Positions 1 through 6,792 of a stretch of 11,240 nt of DNA are shown here, piece after piece. The stretch's first letter is position 1; each line of letters opens with the position of its first letter. This DNA is from an uncultured Clostridia bacterium (GTDB lineage: Bacteria; Bacillota; Clostridia; Christensenellales; Borkfalkiaceae). The stretch lies in the NCBI GenBank assembly GCA_959605945.1, contig CAUHGY010000060.1, positions 1 to 11,240 on the forward strand, given 5' to 3'. The notes under the pieces were generated by a model. That model did no database searches, was not told the origin of the DNA, and worked only from the letters and a program-made list of their open reading frames with translations. A program made the translations under genes and the position numbers.

Positions 1-62
1 GGGCTCGAACCTATGACCCCCTGCTTGTAAGGCAGATGCTCTCCCAGCTGAGCTATGCTCCC
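1..62 (-). tRNA. tRNA-Val (anticodon TAC), 3' end cut off by the window edge
   Basis: Read on the minus strand, the gene begins at 62 with acceptor strand GGGAGCA. It continues through a D-arm (GCTC...GAGC) and an anticodon stem TCTGC/GCAGG enclosing loop CTTACAA, which puts TAC at the anticodon positions and so reads valine codons. A T-arm start with the TTCGAGC loop follows. The window ends inside the 3' strand of the T-stem, so the 3' acceptor strand is missing. The gene is transcribed away from the ATPase operon, from a promoter at 86-114. Identity rests on the visible cloverleaf and anticodon; no identity elements argue against valine. Confidence 0.95.
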
Positions 63-85
63 ATTTCTCTTGCGATTGCTGATAT

Positions 86-114
86 AATATAACAAATTTG
101 AGAGTAAAAGGCAA
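86..114 (-). promoter_or_regulatory. Sigma-A-type promoter of the tRNA-Val gene
   Basis: On the minus strand a TTGCCT -35 element (109-114) is followed after 17 bases by TATATT (86-91). The start point would fall near position 79, about 17 bases before the mature tRNA 5' end, leaving a short leader to be removed by RNase P. Spacing and box quality are good, but no start site has been measured. Confidence 0.65.
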
Positions 115-234
115 GTGATTTTTAGGTGTATTTTAAAATTTTTATAAATTTTTTGAATACGGCTTATTTGCTGTTTTTTATTTATGCGCTGTTAATGCTT
201 ATTCAGCCATTTTTAATCGGGAGAACGTATTTAC

Positions 235-263
235 TTGACCTTTTATATCCATTATATTATAAT
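235..263 (+). promoter_or_regulatory. Strong sigma-A-type promoter of the V/A-ATPase operon
   Basis: TTGACC (235-240) and a perfect TATAAT (258-263) are separated by 17 bases, the consensus housekeeping arrangement. Transcription would start near 270, giving a 5' leader of roughly 55-70 bases before ntpF. The flanking intergenic sequence (63-339) is very A+T-rich and contains no other gene or terminator that I can see. It is shared back-to-back with the tRNA-Val promoter. No obvious operator was found beyond a weak 11-base palindrome at 286-296. Confidence 0.8.
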
Positions 264-339
264 AGAGAAAATATTGTTCGGGCATAGAATTATTCTCGAT
301 TAACTTTTGTATCCGTGACCGAAAATGACAGGTATTTTT

Positions 340-651
340 ATGAATGAGATCATTTCTTCTATTTTGGAAGCCGAGAGCAGAGCTGAAACAATCTTATTAC
401 AGTCTGCGGAAAATTCAAAAAAGATTATTGCCGATGCAGATGTCAGATCTGACGAAATAAAGGAGCGCGCAGTTTCTGTTTTTAAAATGCACAGAAAATC
501 AGAAATAAAAAAAGCGGAATTGCGGGCCGAAAAACTTTACGGCGAAAAACTTTGCGACGGTGAAAAAGCAGCAGAAGAGCTTGTCAAAGAGGCAAACCTC
601 AATCTTGATGCTGCCGCTCAATTTATTTTATCAAAAGTTACGGATATTTAA
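340..651 (+). CDS. ntpF: V/A-type ATPase peripheral-stalk subunit (G/H type, E. hirae NtpF)
   Basis: This is a 103-residue, highly charged Glu/Lys/Ala-rich protein with no hydrophobic segment, predicted to be almost entirely helical. In V/A-ATPases the first-gene small coiled-coil protein pairs with subunit E to form the peripheral stalk that stops the A3B3 head from rotating with the shaft. It is called NtpF in E. hirae, AhaH or subunit G elsewhere, and is not the same as the central-stalk 'subunit F'. Identification rests on composition, size and first position in an ntp-order operon, because the primary sequence of this family is poorly conserved. I prefer the ATG at 340 (MNEIISSILEAE) since AGG lies 7 bases upstream and the family usually begins close to this helix. 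An in-frame ATG at 325 would add five residues but has no ribosome-binding site. The stop lies one base before ntpI. Confidence 0.85.
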   Translation: MNEIISSILEAESRAETILLQSAENSKKIIADADVRSDEIKERAVSVFKMHRKSEIKKAELRAEKLYGEKLCDGEKAAEELVKEANLNLDAAAQFILSKVTDI

Positions 652-652
652 A

Positions 653-2659
653 ATGTCAGTTGTAGCGATGTCGAAATTCAAGCTGATAGGGCTTGAATAT
701 CATAAGGAAAATATTTTAAACGCATTGCACAAAACCGGCAGCGTGCAGCTTGTGGAGACTTCCGAAATTCCGGAAACGCTTGTTTGTCCGGCAAACGACG
801 AAAAACAAGCCATCTCGTCTTATTATGACAGGTTAAGGGATGCGGTTGAATTTATAACACGAACTGTTCAGGCTAATAAAAAGTCTTCGGACAGCGCGGT
901 TCGTGGTTATATGTCCGGTAATTTTTTAGTTTCGTATGATGAATTTATGTCTGCTCCGCAGATGGAAAAAGAACTTTCCGCAGTGATGGACGATCTTTAT
1001 AAATGCGAAAACAAACTTTTGGAAAATCGCACCGAAAGAATAAAGCTGGCTAATATGCGGGCACAGCTTTTGCCTTATATGGATATGAAGGACGCTTTTT
1101 CCGACTTTCAGGACACGTTCTGCACAAAAATTTTTCTGGGAACTTTAAAGACCGATGCAATAGAAGGATTAAAGTTGCTTTTAAAAGACTTTGAACTTGC
1201 CGAAGCAAAAATTCTTTGCGTCGGCGCTGTTTATGTGGTGTTTATAGTCTGCCATAATGAGCAGGCTGAAGCATTGGGCGCAAAATTAAGTTCTCTCGGA
1301 TTTAACAAGTGTCCTTTTTCTTTCGACGTTAATGCCAAAGAACAGATTTTGTCAATCGATAAAAAAACAGCAGAGCTTGATTTATCAGATGCTGAAATAG
1401 CGGAAAGGGTATGCGGGAAAGCGGTTTATTTGCGTAAGCTTAAAATTCTGGCCGATTATTATAAATTTTGTCTTGAAAAAGCATCGGACGCAGAGAAATT
1501 CCGTTGTACGGGAGCAACTTTTATTCTTGAGGGTTACGTTCCCGAAGATAAAAAAGAGCAGGTGCTGAAAGCTCTTTCCGGTGTTACAGATGCGATATTT
1601 ACAGAATTTTCAAAACCGCAGAAAACGGATAACCCGCCGACGCTCGTAAAAAACAACGTGCTTGTCAGACAGACCGAACTTATAACCGACCTTTATTCTT
1701 CTCCTGACTATTTTGAACTTGATCCCAATAAAATCGTTTTCTTTTTCTTTATGGTTTTTATGGGGTTGATTATGGCAGACGTGGGGTACGGGCTTATTAT
1801 GATTATGCTCGGAACAATCCTTGCCCGCAGAATAAAAGTTGATAACGGCAGCAGGCGGTTGTGGAACATTATTGCTATCGGCGGAGTTTTTGCCGTTATT
1901 TTCGGATTGTTGTTTAATTCTTTTTTCGGATGGTCGCTTCCTTACAAAGCACCGCTGCCCAGTCCGGTTCCGCAAGGAGACGATACGGACGGCCTGATGA
2001 CAATTCTTTTGGGCTGCCTGGGTCTCGGCGTGTTGCAGATTGCTGTCGGATATATCTGTAAAGCCATAAATTGTTTTAAAAACGGGGATATAGCCGGCGG
2101 TATTTTCGAAGGTATAATATGGGTCGTGTTTTTTGCGGGGTTTATTTTTGCATCGTTCAATTTTCTTCTTGATTATCTTATGGAAGATGCTTTTGAACAG
2201 ATGAATGAGGGCGTCAGGGATTTCTTTTATGCTATGCAGACGCCGGGGATTATTATGGCGGTAGGTGCGGTTCTGATAGCTGCAGTCACGGCCGGCAGAA
2301 ACGAAAAAGGTTTCGGCAAATTCAGCAAAGGTTTCGGCGCGGTTTACGGCCTGATTAACCTTATGAGCGATATATTAAGCTATGCAAGGCTTTTCGGACT
2401 CATGCTTTCGGGCATGATAATCGCATCGACTTTCAACAATATGGGAATCGGCCTCATGAACGGCGGTCCGATAGGTTATGTTTTTGGTCCGCTTGTAATA
2501 GCGGTCGGGCACATATTCAATATAGCCATGGGTGTGCTCGGCGCTTATATTCATGACAGCAGATTGCAATATATTGAATTCTTCACAAAATTCTATACCG
2601 GAGAGGGAGAGAAGTTTACACCGTTCGGTTCGGAATTTGAGTATATTTATTTAAAATAA
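653..2659 (+). CDS. ntpI: V/A-type ATPase membrane stator subunit I (a-subunit homologue)
   Basis: The product has 668 residues in two halves. Residues 1 to ~355 are soluble and charged, and form the cytoplasmic arm that contacts the peripheral stalks. Residues ~360-645 hold about eight membrane segments that form the ion half-channels beside the c-ring. The signature helix ILSYARLFGL carries Arg579, matching the essential arginine that swaps with the ring glutamate during ion transfer. A second conserved block, starting GHIFN and running through the RLQYIEFF motif and FTPF, closes the protein as in other NtpI/a subunits. The ATG at 653 gives MSVVAMSKFKLIGL, which fits the usual family N-terminus. 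The open frame extends back to 560, but that would overlap ntpF by 92 bases. The ribosome-binding site is weak and the gene starts one base after the ntpF stop, so its translation is probably coupled to ntpF. Confidence 0.95.
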   Translation: MSVVAMSKFKLIGLEYHKENILNALHKTGSVQLVETSEIPETLVCPANDEKQAISSYYDRLRDAVEFITRTVQANKKSSDSAVRGYMSGNFLVSYDEFMSAPQMEKELSAVMDDLYKCENKLLENRTERIKLANMRAQLLPYMDMKDAFSDFQDTFCTKIFLGTLKTDAIEGLKLLLKDFELAEAKILCVGAVYVVFIVCHNEQAEALGAKLSSLGFNKCPFSFDVNAKEQILSIDKKTAELDLSDAEIAERVCGKAVYLRKLKILADYYKFCLEKASDAEKFRCTGATFILEGYVPEDKKEQVLKALSGVTDAIFTEFSKPQKTDNPPTLVKNNVLVRQTELITDLYSSPDYFELDPNKIVFFFFMVFMGLIMADVGYGLIMIMLGTILARRIKVDNGSRRLWNIIAIGGVFAVIFGLLFNSFFGWSLPYKAPLPSPVPQGDDTDGLMTILLGCLGLGVLQIAVGYICKAINCFKNGDIAGGIFEGIIWVVFFAGFIFASFNFLLDYLMEDAFEQMNEGVRDFFYAMQTPGIIMAVGAVLIAAVTAGRNEKGFGKFSKGFGAVYGLINLMSDILSYARLFGLMLSGMIIASTFNNMGIGLMNGGPIGYVFGPLVIAVGHIFNIAMGVLGAYIHDSRLQYIEFFTKFYTGEGEKFTPFGSEFEYIYLK

Positions 2660-2690
2660 AGCAAGTATTTATTTAACGGAGGTAACTATT

Positions 2691-3113
2691 ATGTCACCAG
2701 AAGCATTGGCAACATTGGGGCTCGCACTGTGCGCGGGACTTTGCGGGGCAGGATCGGCCATCGGCCTGTATTTTACAGGCGCCGCGGCTGCCGGAGTATT
2801 GGCGGAAGATCCTAAAAAATTCAGCAAAGTTCTGATTTTGGTCGTACTCCCGGCGACTCAGGGCATATACGGCTTTGTCTTCGCAATTATAGGCATGGGT
2901 GCGGTCGCAACAGGCGGGGCCGGGCTTTTTGCCGCGTCAATTCCGCTTGCCATAACCGGATTCATTTCTGCCATACTTCAGGGAAAAACTTCGGTAAGCT
3001 GTATTTATGCGGTGGCAAAGAACCAAAGTATTTCCGGCAAACTCATACTGTTTCCCGCTATGGTTGAAACATATGCGATTCTCGGACTTGTCGTTTCCAT
3101 ATTGCTGATGTAA
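2691..3113 (+). CDS. ntpK: V/A-type ATPase c-ring subunit K (proteolipid, predicted Na+-binding)
   Basis: This 140-residue protein is almost wholly hydrophobic: four membrane helices in two tandem hairpins, the duplicated 16-kDa form of the rotor ring subunit. Only the second hairpin keeps the ion-carrying carboxylate, Glu126 in MVETYAILGL; the matching position after Gln57 in the first hairpin is not acidic, as in E. hirae NtpK. Leu53, Thr56, Gln57, Tyr60, Gln97 and Glu126 line up with E. hirae Leu61, Thr64, Gln65, Tyr68, Gln110 and Glu139, the residues around bound Na+ in the E. hirae ring structure. The Q97-E126 spacing (29) is identical to Q110-E139. The ATG at 2691 has a strong GGAGG at 2678-2682, eight bases away, one of the best sites in the operon and fitting a subunit needed in about ten copies per complex. 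It lies 31 bases after ntpI. Confidence 0.96.
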   Translation: MSPEALATLGLALCAGLCGAGSAIGLYFTGAAAAGVLAEDPKKFSKVLILVVLPATQGIYGFVFAIIGMGAVATGGAGLFAASIPLAITGFISAILQGKTSVSCIYAVAKNQSISGKLILFPAMVETYAILGLVVSILLM

Positions 3114-3128
3114 TAATAGGTCTGTATT

Positions 3129-3722
3129 ATGGACGGGAAAGACGCAATTATAAAAAAAATTATCGACGATGCGGAAGCCAAATGCCGTGCTGCCGAAAAC
3201 GTCGCGCAGTCAAAAGCGGAAAATATTCTGAAAACCGCTGAAAATTGGGCGGAAAATTACTCTGCCGCTCAGGAAGAAATTCTTGCGCGCGAAACAGCGG
3301 AAATTGTTTCGAGACGGCTTACCGTGGCTGATCTTGACGTGAGAAAAACGTTGCTTGCAGCTAAACAGCGTGTCGTGAGCGAAGCGTTTGAACTTGCTTT
3401 GAAAAAACTTTGCGCGCTCGATGACAAAGCTTATCTTGCTTTTGTTGAAAAACTGATTGAGAAATATGCCGGATACGGCGATACGATCATGCTTTCTAAT
3501 GACTGCGGCATTGCCGTAGATACAATAAAAAAGCTAAAAGCGTTCACCGCAAAAGATCTGAAAGTTTCGCCAGAACGCGGTAATTTTAAAGGCGGAATAA
3601 GGATTATAGGAAAAACATGCGACATAGATCTTAGTTTTTCTGCGCTTATAGATGAGAAAAAAGCAAGTATTTCCGCAGAAGTACTTAAAATTCTGTTTTC
3701 CGGCGGTAAAACAGATGGCTGA
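3129..3722 (+). CDS. ntpE: V/A-type ATPase peripheral-stalk subunit E
   Basis: The product has 197 residues. Residues 1 to ~100 are a long Ala/Glu/Lys-rich helix that would form a coiled coil with the NtpF-type partner. The C-terminal part is a mixed alpha/beta domain ending in a GGIRIIG turn and a helix, typical of subunit E, which caps the top of the A3B3 head. The length is normal for bacterial E subunits. The ATG at 3129 follows ntpK by 15 bases, with TAGG eight bases upstream, a weaker site than that of ntpK. The last eight bases overlap the start of ntpC. Position between K and C agrees with the E. hirae order. Sequence conservation in this family is low, so the call depends partly on context. 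Confidence 0.92.
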   Translation: MDGKDAIIKKIIDDAEAKCRAAENVAQSKAENILKTAENWAENYSAAQEEILARETAEIVSRRLTVADLDVRKTLLAAKQRVVSEAFELALKKLCALDDKAYLAFVEKLIEKYAGYGDTIMLSNDCGIAVDTIKKLKAFTAKDLKVSPERGNFKGGIRIIGKTCDIDLSFSALIDEKKASISAEVLKILFSGGKTDG

Positions 3723-4695
3723 CTTTATTTATCCCAACGCAAGAGCCAAAGCTCTTGAAAATACACTGCTCGGCAAAGACAGGCTTTTTCGCATGGCTGA
3801 ATCCGTCACTGTCGACGAAGCGTTGAAAATTCTTTCGGAAGTCAATTTCGGCGAAGGGACTGCGGCCGAAGGGCCGTTGGATTTCGAGCATCTTATAAAT
3901 GCCGAGCAGGTGAAATTTTTTTCGTTCATAAGAGAAGTATGCCCTTCCGATAAATTTAAGAAATTTTTTCTTATAAAAAACGATTATCACAATGCGGAAG
4001 CTGCAATCAAGGCGAAACATCTTAAAATAGACGTTTTCAAAATGCTGTTGCCCGACGGAATTTATAATACCGACGACCTTGTAAAAAAAATCGATGCGGA
4101 CGATTATCGTGATTTTTCCGAAACACTATCCGCGGCGCTTTCTGATGCCGACAGTGAGTTTGTGGCAGGAAAAGCCACGGGGCAGAGCATAAATGCACTC
4201 TTTACTAAAGCGCTTTATAAAGAGCTTGCGAAGTGTGTCAAAAACAATAATGTGCTTGAAGATATATTTGAAATGCGCGCAGATTGCGCAAATATAGGCA
4301 CGGCATTGAGAGACAGAGATTATATGTCTGCTAAAAATATATTTGTTACAGGCGGTATTCTTTCTGAAAATGTTTTAAAATCGCTTTGCGAAGAAAGTTT
4401 TGACGTTTTAAAAGAGAAATGCAGGTTTTTTCCGCGTTCGGATTTGATTGTTTCGGCGATTTCCGACGCAGAAAAAAATCTTCCGCTGTCTTTCTTTGAA
4501 AAATATGCGGACAGTTATGCGCTCAAGCGCCTTGAACAGGAAAAGTATTCTAGTGAAGGGATGATTCCGTTCATGCTTTATTGTTTTTACAAATCGGCAG
4601 AGCTAGAGAACGTGAGAATCATTTTGGTCGGAATTTTAAACAGTCGCAGCGCTGAAGATATTAAGGGGAGATTGAGAAAGACTTATGAAGGGTAA
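3715..4695 (+). CDS. ntpC: V/A-type ATPase subunit C (d-like adaptor between c-ring and central shaft)
   Basis: This soluble, mainly helical protein of 326 residues has no membrane segment. Subunit C (d in eukaryotes) is a funnel-shaped protein that sits on the c-ring and receives the lower end of the D-F shaft, coupling V1 rotation to the ring. The length and the N-terminal start MADFIYPNARAKALENTLL fit the family. The ATG at 3715 overlaps ntpE by eight bases and has GGCGG at 3702-3706. The frame is open back to 3652, but that longer start would overlap ntpE much further and lacks a good binding site. The stop lies inside the first codons of ntpG, so the two are probably translationally coupled. 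Confidence 0.92.
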   Translation: MADFIYPNARAKALENTLLGKDRLFRMAESVTVDEALKILSEVNFGEGTAAEGPLDFEHLINAEQVKFFSFIREVCPSDKFKKFFLIKNDYHNAEAAIKAKHLKIDVFKMLLPDGIYNTDDLVKKIDADDYRDFSETLSAALSDADSEFVAGKATGQSINALFTKALYKELAKCVKNNNVLEDIFEMRADCANIGTALRDRDYMSAKNIFVTGGILSENVLKSLCEESFDVLKEKCRFFPRSDLIVSAISDAEKNLPLSFFEKYADSYALKRLEQEKYSSEGMIPFMLYCFYKSAELENVRIILVGILNSRSAEDIKGRLRKTYEG

Positions 4696-5008
4696 AATGG
4701 CAATAATAGGCGACGGTGACAGCGCAATTGTTTTCAAAGCGGCAGGCGTTGACGCTTTCTCGGCGGAAAATCCTTCGGCGGCGCAGAATCTTATCAAAAA
4801 ACTGGCAAAAGAATATCAGATCATTTTTATAACCGATGTGCTTGCCGCGCAGTCGGAAGATATAATAAAGCGTTATATATCACAGCCATATCCTGCGATT
4901 ATCGCCGTGCCGTCGACTGCCGGCAGTAACGGTTACGGTATGGAAAGCGTGAAAAAAGCTATGGAAAAAGCACTCGGAGTGGACATTCTTTTCAACAAGC
5001 AAGACTAA
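4685..5008 (+). CDS. ntpG: V/A-type ATPase central-stalk subunit F (E. hirae NtpG)
   Basis: The product has 107 residues and a Rossmann-like start MAIIGDGDSAIVFKAAGVDAF. This matches the conserved opening of V-type subunit F, in which IGD and the following F..(A/L)G are diagnostic. A later PAIIAVPS strand and a Gly-rich loop complete the fold. Subunit F binds subunit D to form the rotating central shaft and helps control hydrolysis. E. hirae calls it NtpG; many databases call it AtpF or subunit F. I chose the ATG at 4685, giving the first beta strand a full length and an 11-base overlap with ntpC. The in-frame ATG at 4697 (after AAGGG, only four bases away) is a real alternative that would remove four residues. 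Confidence 0.92.
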   Translation: MKGKMAIIGDGDSAIVFKAAGVDAFSAENPSAAQNLIKKLAKEYQIIFITDVLAAQSEDIIKRYISQPYPAIIAVPSTAGSNGYGMESVKKAMEKALGVDILFNKQD

Positions 5009-5025
5009 TAGGAGATGCACAGACT

Positions 5026-6792
5026 ATGCAAGGTAAAATAACCAAGGTGTCGGGACCGCTTATAGTGGCGGAAAATATGGCGGACAGCAAAATGTTTGAC
5101 GTGGTCCGTGTGAGCGATAAAAAACTTATCGGGGAAATCATTGAACTTCGCGGAGATAAAGCGTCCATTCAGGTCTATGAGGAGACCAGCGGACTGGGGC
5201 CGGGAGAAAGCGTGGAATCTACCTTTGCGCCGCTTTCGGTTGAATTGGGCCCGGGGCTTATTGAAGGTATTTTCGACGGTATACAGCGGCCGCTTCTGAA
5301 AATTTACGAACAATACGGTGACAGAATAAGCCGCGGCATTTCCGTTAATAACATAGATCATGAAAAACTTTGGGATTTCGTTCCGACATTGAAGGCGGGC
5401 GATAGCGTTGCCGCCGGCGATATAATCGGCGAGGTCAAAGAAACATCGATAGTAAATCATAAAATTATGGTTCCTTACGGCGTTTCCGGCAAGATAAAAA
5501 GCATAAAGCAGGGCAGTTTCAACATAACGCAGCCTGTCGCCGTCATTGAAACCGAACGCGGAGATAAAGAAATATGCATGCTGCAAAAATGGCCGGTAAG
5601 AAAGGGAAGGCCGTATAAATCCAAGATAAATCCTACCATGCCTATGGTGACGGGGCAAAGAGTTATCGATACGCTTTTTCCGATTGCCAAAGGCGGCGTT
5701 GCGGCTGTTCCCGGTCCTTTCGGCAGCGGTAAAACAGTTGTACAGCATCAGCTTGCAAAATGGGCGGATGCAGATATCATAGTCTATATCGGCTGCGGAG
5801 AGCGCGGCAATGAAATGACGGATGTTCTCAACGAATTTCCCGAACTGAAAGATCCGAAATCCGGAGAACCGCTGATGAAAAGAACCGTTCTTATCGCCAA
5901 CACTTCGGATATGCCGGTTGCAGCGCGTGAAGCTTCGATATATACGGGAATAACCATTGCGGAATATTTCCGCGATATGGGTTATAACGTTGCGATTATG
6001 GCGGATTCCACATCTCGCTGGGCCGAAGCATTGCGTGAAATGAGCGGCAGACTTGAAGAAATGCCAGGAGAAGAAGGTTATCCCGCGTATCTGTCATCGC
6101 GCCTGGCCGAGTTTTATGAACGTGCGGGGATAGTAAACGTACTTTGCAGCGGAGAGAGGCAGGGATCTATAACGGCTATAGGCGCAGTTTCTCCGCAAGG
6201 CGGAGACCTTTCCGAGCCGGTGTCTCAGGCGACTCTGCGTATAGTAAAAGTTTTTTGGGGACTTTCCGCCACTCTTGCATATAAAAGACATTTTCCTGCT
6301 ATTGATTGGCTTATAAGCTATTCTCTTTATGCAGATAAACTTACCGAATGGTATAATGACAATATTTCATCCGATTTTGTTAAATTGCGTCGTTTTGCCA
6401 TGTCGGTATTGCAGGAAGAATCCGAACTTGAAGAAATTGTAAGGTTGGTAGGTGCGGATGCGCTGTCTTTTAAAGACAGACTTACCATGGAAACGGCAAA
6501 ATCCATCAGAGAGGATTATTTGCATCAGAACGCTTTTCACGAAGTTGACACTTACGCTTCGCTTGAAAAACAATATAAAATGCTCAGACTTATATATGAT
6601 TTCCACAGGTTGGGCAGAGAAGCGCTTGATAAAGACGCAGAATTTACGGATATAATCAATCTGCCTGTGCGCGAAAAAATAGGCAGGGCTAAATATGTGC
6701 CGGAAGAAAGGATTTCCGAGCTTGATGAAACGGATAAGGAAATTTATGACAGCCTTAAAGCCGTTGTGAACGGAGGCGACGCCAATGTATAA
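5026..6792 (+). CDS. ntpA: V/A-type ATPase catalytic subunit A
   Basis: The 588-residue product has the full family length with no intein. It carries the beta-barrel N-domain, the A-specific bulge domain, the nucleotide-binding core and the helical C-domain. The P-loop GPFGSGKT spans residues 230-237, with Lys236 and Thr237 for phosphate and Mg2+. GERGNEMT holds Glu259, the expected general base, next to Arg260. Walker B aspartate is Asp327 in IMADSTSRW, followed by the conserved stretch ending EEGYPAYL. Three copies alternate with subunit B and hydrolyse or make ATP at their interfaces. The ATG at 5026 lies 17 bases after ntpG, with AGGAG at 5010-5014 and a rather long 11-base spacer. The last eight bases overlap ntpB. 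All key catalytic residues are intact, so an active enzyme is expected. Confidence 0.98.
   Translation: MQGKITKVSGPLIVAENMADSKMFDVVRVSDKKLIGEIIELRGDKASIQVYEETSGLGPGESVESTFAPLSVELGPGLIEGIFDGIQRPLLKIYEQYGDRISRGISVNNIDHEKLWDFVPTLKAGDSVAAGDIIGEVKETSIVNHKIMVPYGVSGKIKSIKQGSFNITQPVAVIETERGDKEICMLQKWPVRKGRPYKSKINPTMPMVTGQRVIDTLFPIAKGGVAAVPGPFGSGKTVVQHQLAKWADADIIVYIGCGERGNEMTDVLNEFPELKDPKSGEPLMKRTVLIANTSDMPVAAREASIYTGITIAEYFRDMGYNVAIMADSTSRWAEALREMSGRLEEMPGEEGYPAYLSSRLAEFYERAGIVNVLCSGERQGSITAIGAVSPQGGDLSEPVSQATLRIVKVFWGLSATLAYKRHFPAIDWLISYSLYADKLTEWYNDNISSDFVKLRRFAMSVLQEESELEEIVRLVGADALSFKDRLTMETAKSIREDYLHQNAFHEVDTYASLEKQYKMLRLIYDFHRLGREALDKDAEFTDIINLPVREKIGRAKYVPEERISELDETDKEIYDSLKAVVNGGDANV

Noticed and set aside
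286..296. The 11-base palindrome AGAATTATTCT in the leader of ntpF, considered as an operator.
   Set aside because: It is short, A+T-rich and in an A+T-rich region, so it is likely by chance; no matching second copy was seen nearby.
560..652. An upstream extension of ntpI beginning at an ATG at 560.
   Set aside because: It would overlap ntpF by 92 bases and add a Lys/Gln-rich tail absent from the family; the 653 start matches the normal NtpI N-terminus.
3652..3714. An upstream extension of ntpC beginning at an ATG at 3652.
   Set aside because: It lies inside the coding end of ntpE, and the ATG at 3715 has GGCGG at proper spacing and a family-like N-terminus.
5015..5041. An eight-codon frame starting at an ATG next to the ntpA ribosome-binding site, considered as a leader peptide.
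   Set aside because: Its ATG directly abuts the AGGAG sequence, too close for initiation, and it overlaps the true start out of frame.
5005..5748. A 247-codon open frame on the minus strand opposite the start of ntpA.
   Set aside because: It lies wholly antisense to the well-conserved subunit A, has no ribosome-binding site or recognisable domain, and its Phe/Arg/His/Tyr-rich composition is what the complement of this coding sequence would give.
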